From Varroa destructor (Eukaryota; Arthropoda; Arachnida; Mesostigmata; Varroidae), in the NCBI RefSeq assembly GCF_002443255.2, contig NW_019211460.1, forward strand, positions 36,713,498 to 36,777,497: 64,000 nt of DNA. Direction: 5' to 3'. A program made the position numbers and the translations under genes. Positions 24,559 through 37,700 of this stretch are shown one piece after another. Position 1 is the first letter of the stretch. Each line of letters opens with the position of its first letter. The notes beneath the pieces were generated by a model that was not told the origin of the DNA, did no database searches, and worked only from the letters and a program-made list of their open reading frames with translations.

Positions 24559-25109
24559 GGAACAACTATAGGGGGTCGAAGCGGCGTTCGAGAACAAATT
24601 TATGGCTCAGAATCTCTGTTGCCGCACGACGGACACACCACTACAGTTGAAGGTCGTTTTTTGATGGATGTACTAAGTTGGGGCAGTGTAGTAGGTATCA
24701 TTGCCTCATTTGTCAATCTGCGCCAATATAGACCTACTAAAACCCGAACAATGTTGCAGGATCATAATGATCTAAATAGAAAATGTTCGAAGGATAGGGT
24801 GAATTAGGACGATTTGGCTGCAGGTTGTAGGTTATCTAGGCAGTTCGTCTTATACTGATAACTGTATCGGTACATTACTACACGACAGCAACCTGAAATC
24901 AGCCTGCAATTATATAGTTGCTTTTATAGCGTGAGAGAAAAATGAGTGAATATCGCAGCCAATGTTTTTTTAGTACCTATCCCTTTTACCTAGTTATATT
25001 AAGTACGTTATAATGTTTTCAGTGTGAGGTGAACCAACATTCCCCGGCCCTGTTTCAACCGTGGAGCTCCTCAGCGTGCCCCTCAGACCTTTTCTACTTA
25101 TTGGAGTAG
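24559..25109 (+). CDS. candidate C-terminal exons of an unrecognised gene
   Basis: Exon 24559-24798 follows acceptor agctatttaattcag and keeps 80 codons open to donor AGG|GTGAAT. Exon 25023-25109 follows acceptor ataatgttttcag and gives 28 codons and a stop, phase 0 to phase 0. The first exon holds a hydrophobic stretch VLSWGSVVGIIASFVNL near its middle that could be one membrane span, followed by basic residues. The second exon is proline- and serine-rich and more GC-rich than its surroundings. If intron 1 is not spliced, the frame stops at 24807. Family unknown. Confidence 0.3.
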
Positions 25110-25747
25110 CTGTCACGTATGACCAGGATCAACTACAATAGAACAGCGGAAAAGCACATGTACTATACACCCAATACGCCATACTGTTCAGCCCATAAAC
25201 ATTAACTTAAACTATTCATAAAGATAAATATAGACATATAGTTTCATGTAGACGGATCCTCCGACACGTTTCCCTATTCATGTTAAAATATATGATAGCA
25301 CGTGTCCATTTTTACTCATTTGGGCAACGAGATCGATTCAAGCGTTAAAGTAATGCAGAATGGGACGAAAATATTAATTATCTCTTACAGCTAATTGCAG
25401 CTCGATGCATCAGATAAAAGAAAAACGTAGATAACTGAGACTCTAGAAAATATTGATCGAGCGTAAACAACGAAATATGCAACCATCGGCCATGACTTTT
25501 AATCAACTATATATAATAAAAACGGGGAAAAACTCGTCATCGCAAACTAGTGTACAGTTCTATTCTGAGTTAAAGAGGCAAGCTGAAGATACCAACGAAG
25601 TAAATTATCACAAATGTACATGCCAGCCTAGTTATGCTATAATATTTCTTTATTATATGCATAAGCTTGTTATTTAAAGCTTCAGATCACCACAAAGCGA
25701 TTGAGCAGAAAGTTGTCTAGAATCCATTCGTTGACGTGGATTCATAC

Positions 25748-26362
25748 CTATAGGTCGATCGGCTTGCTCTGACCATAGTGGTGCTTCTTTGTTCCCTTGT
25801 CTTCAAACACATAGATTGTCGTCAGCAAGTGGGAGAAATGCACCTCCTCTCAGAGTTCGTTAATAGTTATGAATTTGATTGACCTTTCTCATCGGGCATT
25901 CACCGTCCCGCCTATCTACGTTCACCGATACATGTTCGCCATCCCCTCCCCCCTTGGTGTCTTCCTTTCTCTTCGATGTCCTCGTCAGCGCCGCCGACCA
26001 GTGAGAACATGGCGCCGCCTTGTTCTTTCGTCTTAGTTTTATTGGAAGCAGGCGTCGGATCAAATGGTTCAAGCGATGCCCGCTGTGTAATAGGCTTACG
26101 ATGGATCTCGCTTTCGAAACGAGGGCAATTGCGGCCCCCTAAGGCAGCTCCTAGGTGCTTCTTACGTTGCTAGAGCATGCAGTGACAGCTGGATCCATTT
26201 ATATGCAGTTACTTTTATATGGGTAAGAGACAAGCTCTCAGGATCACTCGATCAAGGCACCGACAATACTATTCTACCTCTACGACCATCAGACAAATGG
26301 CTTTTCCGTCATGACCGACCGTCTTCCGGCCTCTCTCGTTCTTGCTCTTTCGGCAAAGCTAT
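25748..26362 (-). CDS. candidate C-terminal part of an unrecognised basic protein
   Basis: Exon 26169-25920 follows acceptor actgcatgctctag and stays open for 83 codons in a locally GC-rich stretch, with runs such as ASLEPFDPTPASNKTKTKEQ and LVGGADEDIEEK. It exits at donor GTAGAT in phase 1 and joins 25848-25748, which ends HYGQSKPIDL and a stop. The intron is about 71 bases. An upstream exon beginning at 26362 after acceptor ctatgcag reads SFAERARTREAGRRS; its donor is uncertain. The product would be rich in arginine and lysine. No family recognised. Confidence 0.35.
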
Positions 26363-27707
26363 CTGCATAGAATGGTAGTTGAAACAGGTTTTTAGCGCTC
26401 CAGCTACTACCTTCCCGTTCTTGTTTGTGACCTACGTAAGTTATACTGTATACGTTAAATTGCAATGTGAAAGCTTTTAGGTGGAAGTTTTGAAGCCCGA
26501 GAGATTAGCTGCGCCCAGTAGCGAACGTCGCCCCGATCAGAGAAACTGCTCGCTGCGGCCTGTATACTATATATAAAATGTTGTGTATACTGGTTAGGTT
26601 AAGGTTTGCATTCAATATATTTTACTTAGTCCTTTGCATTTTTGAGTCTGTCCATATTGTCCCCCCAATCGTAACGAATAATGATTCCAATTGCCCGAAC
26701 AAATGCGACAAGATGAAGTAACATTTGTTTTCAGGAAATAGAACAATACAATTCTCGTTGATTAAATAGGGAGGTGTGTGATGTTGCGATTGACTATTAC
26801 ATAGATTATTTATTCGACGGAGCTATAATTTAATAGGCAAATTGTAAACATTTGCTGCACAATTCCATTAAAGAAGTAGAAATGGCGTCGTGTATGCCCG
26901 TCGCCACTAGTCGCTTCTTGCCATTATACATACGAACGTTGGAAATACTACAGCATCGATGTACGGGAGGAATACTTTTACGAAAAAACCTGTTCGATCC
27001 TCACAGCGAATTGAATCCGAGTCATTATCATGCTACACATTATGCTATTGCATAATCCGTCCATATCATGCAGATGATAGATTAGATGGACGGCCGCTTT
27101 TACCGTATACGTATATTGTAAGTAACCGTCTACTGTATGATATAGCGATCCTTCGTTCCCCTCAACAAGAGGTGTCGACATACCATAACATACATGTATA
27201 TAATCGTTAAGCGCTATCGTCTGGACTACTCGTCTATGGCGTCAGAGCATGCTCGCGCACACATATATGTGTGTGATATGTATCGTATCATCTCAGGCAA
27301 GGTCATTAGGACAGAAGGACACGTTGAGTTTCCGGCATCCCGGTCGACGCTGGCGACGCGGGTGCAGAGTACAACGCACTCCGCCTGTAAAAACTGCAAA
27401 TGTTTCTGATCTATACGCTAAGTAAGTGTCCGCAATGTCTATGTCGAAATTCAGTCATCTCTACCGCCAATCCTTTATAGATACAGTCTAGTCTGAGATT
27501 GTCATATATCGCTCTTGTTTCCTATTCAACTCTGTCTAGGTACTGTAGAATAACTGAACACGTTGCTGTACTTGTACATGTATGTCTAATTACTCAGCTC
27601 TAATTGCCTGTTAAAATGCGGCTAAGCCGTGGTGAGCGTTCCAAAGGAAAAATGCGCCATTCTTTTTTACTAGAAGAAGTAAGATAATGACTGCAGACTT
27701 TGTTTAC

Positions 27708-27920
27708 CTCTAAAGTCACTAAAAAAGACTCTGGAACATTTTCTACGGGTTTAATTATATAGTGCATAAATTGATTGGAGGCTTCGGTGACTCTCGTTGA
27801 CTCGCGAGACATGCGGTAGTTGTGTTGGTAATTCGACAAAAAATAAATCTTGGATTTTGTGTACATGGTGACTGCCGAGTGAACGTTTGAGCTATTGAGC
27901 TCGTTTAGCAAGGCGCTATG
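27708..27920 (-). CDS. candidate internal exon, 71 codons
   Basis: The segment runs from acceptor gattag to donor GAG|GTAAAC and is open in phase 0 at both ends. The peptide is protein-like, containing VHSAVTMYTKSKIYFLSNY and KPVENVPESFLV. No neighbouring exon was found with confidence. A frame near 28540-28640 on the same strand (DKILGQAVQDVLKTEL) may be upstream. Family unknown. Confidence 0.35.
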
Positions 27921-27929
27921 CTAATCAAC

Positions 27930-29850
27930 CGTATTATTGTCCTTCAAGATTGGTTCCTGGCAGGGTATAACCTACGATAGCCGTTAATGCACCGATAATC
28001 TATAAATGATAGTCGATAAATGAAGCGGTCATAACAATGTCGATTCGGAGAGACCGGCCAGAGTTTCTTTGCTAGGGTAACACGTATATATGGTAGTAGC
28101 GCTGTATTTTGGACGAGTGGTAGCTAATAGTCTTACTCTTGCTTACTCGCCGTGATTGACAAAGGAAATCTAAGACGTAATACAGGTGTCTCCTGGTTAA
28201 ATACTTAATCCAAGACGGAGCTAAAAGGATCGCTACATGACAGCTTTCTAAGCAAAATTAATACGACGACTACAGTACAACTCATTGTAGTATAGCAAAG
28301 ATATCTTCTCTTATCCCTGCTAGAGGTAACACTGACTTTAGGAAATGATTAAAGCAAGGTGTACTGGCCAAATTTAATTCCGATGAAACACTTTATTTAC
28401 TTTGAGGTCCGACGAGATCCTCAGTTATGACTGCTTCTCTCATAGGTCCTGGCCAGTCAAACCAGGACGAGTGTCTATGTTCATTCTGGCACATTCGATA
28501 TTCAGCGTATTGATCTTCAAGTGCAAATATAAGTTAAGCTTATGGCAACTCTGTCTTCAGGACGTCTTGGACAGCTTGTCCGAGGATTTTGTCCGAATTA
28601 GAAGTGTCATCGTCTGTTGGTTCGCCATGATATAGATGTAAACTTATTGTACCAAAACATTGAAATTTAAAAAGTATTTTCATTCCAATCATTTTACAGC
28701 TACAATTTATTTGTAAGACAATTGATTCTATGATGCTAATATCTTTGTCACATGGAAAATTGCGGTAGTAAATTCTTCTGTAAGTAAATAATTTTGACGT
28801 ATAGTCATTTTGTTTGTTTGTTTGCTGTGGCAAGGTTTGATGTGGCCGAATAATTCTTTAATAAAAATAACGTGAGTCGTCAGTGTACTCATTGTGCTTC
28901 GTTAAGATCTGGTTGACAAAAAAACATGACTCCTGAGGTGGAAGCTTCTTTCTCTGACAAAAGCCGGCCTTTCCATGACACTAACCTGAACCTACAATGC
29001 ACACAGGTTAAAATTATTATCGTCAGCGGCAACTATTTACTTTTGTGACAATCTTTCCAGCTTATTTTAATGACTTTAGCCTATAAATAACTTGACCTTT
29101 TCAGCTGTTCTTTGTAGTCCCACAACAAATGGGCTTACATCGACGATTGTATCGTTAATTGCATTTACAGAACAACCCTTAGCCTTTGTGGAGCTGTATT
29201 ATCTCGTCAGTAAAAGTATCACCAAACTCCGAAGGAAGTTTTGCTTCAAGGTTCTATATGAGAACTTCCTTGAAATCAGAGTTTCCGATGAGTTCTGTTC
29301 TGTGAAAAGTCGGCTAAGACTAATGCAATTGTCAGTGACGTAACAATAAAGACGACATACAATTAGGACATAACACCTGCAAACGTTTTTCAGGTATTAA
29401 AGACGTTCAGTTATTAAGTTCGCTTTAGTACCTCAAGTTAACTAGATTCTTGTCAAGTGGCCGAAATGTCAAACAAAAAAAAAATGTCAAAACATTCTTT
29501 CCTTTGTTCTAGCTTGCATATTCAGCTTCGAAAGAGTAAACGTAACCTCACTGGATCTGTTTTCTTGGTTTGTCGATGTTTTTCAAGACAGAATGCGAAT
29601 TTGAATCATTGTAAAAAGTAATTGTTATTTTGTCTTGCCTAGTTCACGTGCTATGGGACAAAAATGATGCAGCTATGAAAAAATGGTGCAGCGGCCAACC
29701 TTACTTATAAAATAATCAAACGTGATACCCTGTTTATATCCAATGCGGCCAGGGGCAACCTTGAAACCGAACGTTTACCACTTCCTGTTGGGAGTTGATA
29801 AAACAAATCTCGTACTCAAGATACTAGACAAGAGCGACGATTAACAAGAA
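27930..29850. other. no firm gene
   Basis: A plus-strand frame after acceptor gaccttttcag, about 29108-29343, is open for about 78 codons but has no other support. A plus-strand acceptor before 28561 and a minus-strand frame overlap, so coding is ambiguous. Otherwise nothing seen. Confidence 0.35.
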
Positions 29851-29861
29851 CGCCTACGAAC

Positions 29862-30149
29862 ATGAACACGGTGCCCTTCCACCCATCGAGGGACCGCAGT
29901 ATCCGTTGCCATCGCTTCTCCGTTATTACTACTGCTACGGCATTCAGCGTGTACTGTGTTCTCCTATTCTGCGTCCTACTTCCCTTCATTCGAAGATTTT
30001 CCTTTGGAATTAGTCGTAGTCGAGAAGAGAGGCACGCACATTATAACTGCGTGCACCCGCATTTCCCTTTTGAAATGAAGAATTCTAAAGCCAAGTTCAG
30101 AAGCTATAAGCGGCATCGACCTGTCTGTGAACCACGCCAGGTCGTCTGA
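29862..30149 (+). CDS. candidate 95-residue single-span membrane protein
   Basis: The frame starts at ATG with A at -3 and is 95 codons long in a GC-richer stretch. Residues about 21-43 (ATAFSVYCVLLFCVLLPFI and flanks) form one hydrophobic span with a basic N-terminal arm. The tail is rich in arginine, histidine and lysine and has two cysteines. It might also be a 5' exon, with a donor-like CAG|GTCGTC just before the stop. No family recognised, and chance remains possible. Confidence 0.3.
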   Translation: MNTVPFHPSRDRSIRCHRFSVITTATAFSVYCVLLFCVLLPFIRRFSFGISRSREERHAHYNCVHPHFPFEMKNSKAKFRSYKRHRPVCEPRQVV

Positions 30150-30572
30150 AAACGAGGCACTACCAGAGAGTCAATTGGTATTTCAACTGATTCAGGGTCA
30201 CAAAGGATCCCCTTTGTGGTATACCCTCGTTGTTGGCAGAGAACCGGAAACAGAATGCATAATGTTGAAAAATCTTATTTTGTAAATGAAAAAATAGCAA
30301 AAATGATTACTTTTGAAATTCGAAGCTAAAGAAGAGCGTTGTAATTGTAACTGTTTTTTACACCCGATCATAAATATTACGATACTTATGTCAGATGTGG
30401 TGTGATGTTGCTTAATGAATACAGTGACTTTTAAATTAGATAAACATTTTTTTTTATTCACAGAAGTTACATGTTGTTGGCGGGACTAGAGATCCTAGTC
30501 GTCAACCAGATTTGTAAATTGCGATACATTATTCGATAAGAAATGCAGTAATTTAATATCACTATAAATACT

Positions 30573-30609
30573 GAAAAAAAAAAAATATATATATATATAT
30601 GTGTATATA
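30573..30609. repeat. A-run and (AT)n microsatellite
   Basis: A run of twelve or more A passes into AT and GT dinucleotides. Confidence 0.9.
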
Positions 30610-30899
30610 ATAACGATGTTATTCTATATTATATGAGGCACCGGAGCCGCTGTTGATGCAAAATGTTCGATGATAAGGGCGTTTTCGTTATTTCATAGTC
30701 GAAAATCCATAGCACAAATAACCTTTTTGCTTTGTAATTCGAGCAAGTGCCTCGGTAGCGGTGTTTCTTTAGCGTGTTCTATTGTTAGAGCGTGCTTGAA
30801 GATCGACTTGTGTAGGGTCACTAACAATCGCCTAAACACAACACGAAAAAGAAAATTAGTCAAAGTCAACTTAAGTTGCTTTTAAAAAAACGCGCCTTA

Positions 30900-33300
30900 C
30901 TAATCACGCCCAATATAAAATTGAAAAACCTATATGTCAAGAATAATTTAGAAACGGTTTCGTTTTTCTATGGGATACCTACTGATAGTAATGGTTTTCA
31001 GCAACTCCTTATTTCCGACCTCGATATTGTAATGCAAATAGCGTCAATTAAAAAATGTGTTCCTCGAAATTTGCTTTACCGCTTCTGTAACTAGATTAGC
31101 ATTTTGGGTATAATGGGTCGATTCAAACCTTTTATATACATAGAAATTCGATTGAGTTGCATTTTTTCGACGCTGACCCGACTTCTCAGTCTCCTCGATC
31201 TTCCTCTCCATATTTGAGGGTCAGACATGTGGAAACGTTGTAGTATCATTGAATTGTAACCCATCATAGTGCACTCTATGAGCTTATATTGTTTGGTTGG
31301 TTGGTGAAAAAATTCCGTTACCTAACAATGAAATCATGCGCGAAACCGTGAGTCGTTGGCGAAGTCGACAGTTGCTAAAGGGGCAAACCTGTACGAGTGA
31401 CTGTGCGAAACATTATTTTGGACGTTCAAGAATGGATGAAAACAAACCGGACGGGAGGGAAGTGTCATTCTACTCAAAGTTATTTATATAGAATGGGGAA
31501 GAACTTCCTCGGACATATAGGCTCTGTGCTCGGAACGCTTTCTGCTTCATGACCAAACGCACAGAATCGAAGAAATCTTATGGAAAGATCCATGATGACA
31601 ATAAAACGGAGTTCGCCGATAGTCTTGAAAGTCTTGCGCTGTGTATTTGCCAAGGGAATCATAACAGAGTTTTACGCGACGAAATGATCACATTCTCGTA
31701 GACCTGCGCAGGTATGAATTAAATAAACGTTGCTATTATGAATTGTCTAAAAACTGAGCATAAATGGCCCGAAATGCGTTTTTTGAAATAATTCCTAGCG
31801 TCGCGAATAGCTGGTCTCAAAAACGGTCCTAAATAAATTGGTGTTGTCAAGTAACGTTAGGATGAAGTTATCTGTAATGATAATATATCCCTGCTTGTAA
31901 AATCGTTGTATGAAGTCGGCAACAAAGAAATCTATGGAAAAAGATTATTATGGTCGAACCTCCGAAGTTCCGGTAATCATCTATGCTGTTACTAATAGAC
32001 AGAGCACAATGGCAGTCTCGCGTTACGTTACAAGCAACCCATTGTGCAATTTAATTGAACCTCTGCTATCTTTTGTTTTAGAACTACAATTATAGCTATG
32101 TAGGGCACATGTTATAATTTGTTTGTTTTTCTTATTATGTGTTTGTTCACAAATGTCTCAGAGAATGGATTACTATGGAATAATGTGGATGAGTATAAAG
32201 TTTTTTTTCTTCAACAGAAGACATTCAAATGTTCATCTTATACATATATTTTATACATTAGTGTTCCGTAACCGTTGTACCATTTCTGCGTTCGGCGTGG
32301 TAGTTCACTTGCTATATTTATGCCATTTACATACAAGATTTTCTGAAACAGTTTTGTGTTTATATCATAAGGTACTTGTATGGCAAGATTCATTATCTGA
32401 ATGCCTACGAAGTAGCTGGTAGTAGTTTGGGGTTGACGCCGTATCTTTCCCTCAATAATACCCAGGTATTGTTTTAGCAACATTGCCACATTTAGCAGTA
32501 GCTCGTAGTACACACTTTTAGCGTTAGCTGTTCGTGTCTAACCGGGGCTAAAGGCAGATCGACGCGCAAATCGCTCAATTTTGCATAAAGCATATTGTCA
32601 CTATTCTGCTGGATAGTACGAACGCAGGTTTAATAGTTTGAGCCATTCATCGAATGATCTCAATGGCCAGCTTCGTAAAAAAAGACATCTCGGACAGAAA
32701 ACACTGCCTATTTAGAAACACCGTGAAGTCCAATTTGAATTGCATTACACGCGCTTCTTTCCGCAGGAGGCCACAGGCCTTTGGGCTTAATTTCAGGACA
32801 AAAACTTTTATTAGGTTTCAAGCAAAAATACGAACGAATGTCGAAAAAATTGAACTGGATATCGATGAATCGCTGCTTTCTTTGTTCTTTCTTTCTCCAT
32901 TCTGGAAAAACGGGCCACTGTATAGACGACAACACACCTAGGGCCAGCTAGGCCATTCTCAGGTTTCTATAGAAGTTAGAGGAAAGGAAATATTTGTGAG
33001 AAAAACAGGGTTGAATAAGGTCTCACGGTGTCATAAGTCTGATTTCACTGGAGAAGCGCTTTTCACCAGCGGAATATGGTATAAATTGATACGTACATGT
33101 GTAGTATGCACGTGCCAGAAGAAAGCAGCAACAGCTACAAAAAAGGATGTTGAAAGGGGGCGTATTAGGTCTGTTTGCCCCCTGGACACTATGACCCTGG
33201 ACGTTAACCAGGCTCATTTGATCCGACCGACTCGGGAATGGATCAGTCACTCTCGCAGGACTTCTTTCGAGGGATATGTTGGCTGGTGAATGGAAACACT
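30900..33300. other. open frames without support
   Basis: Plus-strand frames at 32654-32941 (95 codons, ATG start, basic) and 32996-33289 (97 codons, cysteine-containing) are the longest here. Neither has clear splice sites, a promoter or family likeness. They are recorded so that expression data can test them. Confidence 0.25.
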
Positions 33301-33370
33301 CTGTTTTCTTGAGCAGCCGATCGTTTTTATTAACTGAGCGCCTTCTGGCGATTAGCTGCGGTGGAGGGTA

Positions 33371-33414
33371 AAGACGGCCTCATCTTTCAAGACGGCCTTC
33401 ATCTTTCGACGGCC
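33371..33414. repeat. imperfect tandem repeat of 18-19 bases
   Basis: The unit aagacggcctcatctttc is repeated with one added base and followed by a third partial copy (gacggcc). It is the only GC-rich tandem repeat noticed. Confidence 0.8.
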
Positions 33415-34614
33415 GTGGTGCCTATTCTCAGGAAAAGTAAACATTTCATAGCGGATTATTCGCGATGTGTTAGCCCACTTACCGCACGCTTAAACGGAAT
33501 CTGTTTTTGTCGCAGTTATAGTTGATTAATGAAAACACGTAAAATAATTAATGTGTTGGTTGAAATTATCGTTAGGTTGAGACCAACTTCAATTGAGGCA
33601 AAGGGCAAAGGTACTCGTACATGATAGCATTATGTTTGAATACACAGCGGACTGGATTCGTACTACTGGGTGATGTTCATCGAGGACCGTCGGCGTCAAG
33701 AATGACGCCCTGTTATAATTTTTCGGGTGATATCGATATTTACGTTAGTAAATAATGTCAAGTCAATTCATCATCGACCATTTGTCCAAAAATAAACAAA
33801 GATATATTAAAGTATAAGATTCAGGATCGATCCAGTGTACGGTATAAGGGACATTTACTTTCTAATATCAGGTGGCTGAGTAACATCTTTCGCAGAGTTT
33901 CACTTTATGGCCTTTCGATTTAAACATATTTCGCAAAACACATGCAAGCACATACCGTTCGGTTGAATAGAGCGTTTGGTATAGCTGGATAATCTGAAAG
34001 TTGACGTTTTAAGCTTATCGTGATTGAAGCTGCCATTACACACTGTCTAGTTCAATACAAGCCCAACTCCGTTACCGGTTACCAGAAAGGTAATCCGTCA
34101 AATTCGTTTTAGCCGACCTTAATTATGTATAGCTCAGCTTGTAACGGCACCGTAATAGAGATGATTTTTACTAAGCGGTTGTAACAAGTATGTTTTTTCT
34201 TTGCGACCACTCTAACTGAACAGTTTAATTATCAATCGTTTCAATAAGACCGTCTCTGAAGAACGTTTATTGTGTGCCTCTCTTACACTAGCTGACAATG
34301 GAGCTTGAAAAAATTGACCAACTTCAAAAAACAACTTCCACATAGAATGGTTACTCATCCAGTTTCTCCGCAAACGTTTTTAAACAGTAAAGTAAGTTAT
34401 AATTCGCCGACCGTTTCAAGGCTAATCTACCGGTGCAGTTAGAACGGCTCTATACGCAACTGTATTCGAGACCTCGATTTATGGAGGACCTCCTAAATTT
34501 AAGGAGAAATGCTGTATCACTTCCTTGTTCTTAAGTTGATGTTTTCCGATAGCTCGACCCATGCTCGCCAACCGAAGAAACACTAACGATCCTTACTAAA
34601 AAATATTTACTTAC

Positions 34615-34707
34615 CTTATTCATAACGGTCTCCTTCGGTACATGTTGTTGAATAAAAATTTTGCCATTACTAGCATGCCTAAAAACAATGTTATCGGCCA
34701 AACAATT
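34615..34707 (-). CDS. candidate internal exon, 31 codons, strong splice sites
   Basis: A long pyrimidine tract ends in ttttccaag before 34707, and the exon closes at donor AAG|GTAAGTAAA. The frame is open in phase 0 at both ends and reads, in part, NCLADNIVFRHASNGKIF and HVPKETVMNK. Partner exons were not identified. Family unknown. Confidence 0.35.
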
Positions 34708-34719
34708 CTTGGAAAATTT

Positions 34720-37700
34720 TAGAAAAAATAAAAAAAATTTCTTCTTTTTCAATCAGTCGAACAGCTGTGGAATAAGTTCAGAGTCGAAGTTTTTTTTAAT
34801 AATTGCGGTTTGACATTAACCATAACCACTGATAGATGCTCGAATTGTAATAGTAATAATTCTTAGAGAAAAACGTGTAGGAGCGTTTCCCACCTAAAAT
34901 CAAAACTTTTCTTTTTTTGATTAGACTAAGCTTCAGACCCGTCCTTACATAAAACCTAGGTCTTGTCGATGTCTTCGAAACGGCATGCTTAAATAAGATG
35001 ACCTTATGTCCTCGTACTTTGCCTTCGCCATTGCCGATATAAATGCAATATAAGCCTGGTTCTGCAATTACTCTGGATATCTAAATTTTCAAACAAATAT
35101 GCTTGTTGTCTTAGGTTAATCACTTTATGACTTCTAGGACCTACGATAATGTGGATAAAAGAAGTTCAATTAAAAAATATCTCGAGTTACCTTCTATAAC
35201 TCGTCAAAGTACGCCTGATTGTATGGTACAGGTTGAGTAAGGGGTCCGACAAAAGATAGAGGTGCGCAATTTTTAAGATAAATTATTGCTACTAGCATGG
35301 AAGTTTTAATTGAGCAGACGACACAAAGGCGTGCAGCACAGAACAATACCTACAGTACTGAGTAGATCTCTTGTTTTTCTGCGAGCACATCATTTAGATA
35401 CTAAATCTTTCGAATGTAAAAAGCAGGTACACATTTGCGAAGTTCCTTCATCAATCTAACACGTTCAGTCGAAATATAAACAAGTATATAAATGGAGATA
35501 GGGCTCCGTTTCGTACCGAAACGTTGATTCAAAATGTTGACGCTACCAAGGTTTCAGAATTTTCGAGATGAACACGAATCAGCCTAGCTTTCTTCTTTGA
35601 CCAGGTCGGGACTGTCTGAAACAGCTACTTTCTCTGTACATTATTGAATTATTATGGAACTTCTAGTATAACTTCGCCTGTGCCAAAGTTATATTTACAG
35701 AGAAAACTGAACGACAGCTAAGCTTTGTAAAGACAAATACACTGCAGTGTAAAAAAGACGTGTGACTTTCTCGACACAACGTCTCCTTCGGACAAAACAA
35801 TACAGTACATACCATACTCTGGATAGTTATGGCCACAGATCAGAATTTACTATGTATAATTATTTATAGCATTGTGCATAAAACGATAACTATGCAGGCT
35901 TCAGTTCGATCAAGTTAGTTTCAGAAAACGGTGCCCACATCGTTAGTCTATTCCCTTCTCAAACAGTACGCCATTCATTGATGTGCTAGTATTTGGACCA
36001 TTCAAAAGCCAGCTTTTTTGTACTGCACAATGGAAGTTCCATGCGTAGCATTAATGTCGGCCAATCATAATCCTTTACCCGCTTAATTTAACACCAACAA
36101 ATTATTATGGGGCACTGACTTCCCTCGCCACAGTCACCGCCGTTCCTCTAATTTTAATTAAGCATTTTTCTCTAATTCTTGTTAAATGGCTCCCCATTGA
36201 CACGAGATCATTGATGACCCATTTATATATGGTTTTATAGACAAGATATATATGGTTTTTTCTTTTCCACGGCATCGGTTGTCTTCAACAATCGCATTAA
36301 GCAAATTTTAGCGCAGAGAAGCATGCCGTCATTTATATTCAAAGCTGGAGAATCTCAGCCGCACCGTCCGGGTTTGCGAGCTGCCTGAAATCTGTATCTG
36401 AGAGCTATGAAGTCCTGTATTGAACAAATATAATGGAAAGTTTTGTTCTTCATTAAATTTGATCTAGTTAAGAAAGAATATTTCAGGAACCAGTGTTTAG
36501 TCGCAGTAATTTTATCGCATAAAACTTGAATGGCCCGTCTGAAAAAAACACAGAAAGCTATTGATTAAACAAACAGATCTCACGGCAATGCTCACGGCAA
36601 CATATACTCGATTGCGTTTTGCAATCCTCCATTTTGATTGCTGAGTTTACCGGAAGTGTTTTAGCAAGTAAGCGTCAGGTCATGGATTGAAAACATTGGA
36701 CGATATTGCTTTGTGACTTACAATGACTCGTTTCTTGGGGGGACAAAAATACGTCCTCATGCTTGTCCGTTCGCCGTGGAATCGCTGCGTTCCAACCGTT
36801 CAACAACAGTGTTTTTAATTTCTTTCCTAAAACATATTTCCGCTCAAAACTGTTTAACTACATTTCTATGGTGTTCTCATCTCACAAGAGTATTGACTGA
36901 CAGCGAACGAAAGGCAGCGCAAAAAATGGGCCACTTCGCACTTGAAGAGAAGCTGTGGGGGGGATACGAAGGAAAAGAGCCTTCTAAATTCGATTTGATC
37001 ATATTACAAAGTTTTGTTTTGTCATAGGCTGCACGCCAGCTTTGGCCTTGCCGTCAGCGACGTTTGCTCTTAGAAAGTATAGCTTGGCATACGAAGTTGC
37101 CAGCTACTTTTCCTCCACCGAGTGAAGTCCTTTAGACAAAAACGAAGGGTTAATCCCCGCCAGCCTACAACATGATACCGACTGACCCGCAAAGATTTTG
37201 GTGCACCGGCCAGTCAAGGTACCGGCAAGCCTTACGCAAGAGCTGACGCTGCCCCTGTGCACCTTCGACAAGACTTCATCTTGCTGTTGTTGTCGTTCGC
37301 CCCCAACAAAATGTCTGATTTCATGAGGCCATTTTAGACATATTCATGCACATTTCCATTTTGTTGTACATACTACATACAATTTAAGAAGATACGAACA
37401 ATCGATCTGCAACAATCACTTAACTATTAAAAGGTTCGGCATTGCTGTTAGACATAAGCCTCCAGCAGTGTGCCTGTGCCACAGCTCGAACCTGTCACTA
37501 CTGCTAGGCATATTTAAGGCTTTCTTTTACATTCTGTTACCAATTTATCATTAAATGAGCTTAACGTATTCTATTTTCCTGTTACCAGCTCGGCCTTTTA
37601 GGTTTGAGACTTAGAACATAAGCCCATTATCACTCCTGACACAAATTAAATCTAATCAAATGAACACCCATCGCACCAACCGGTACAAACGAGCCTGCTG

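Noticed and set aside
29250..29272. aaggaagtt / aacttcctt inverted pair inside a plus-strand frame
   Set aside because: Arms of nine bases with a long spacer are expected by chance in 64 kb.
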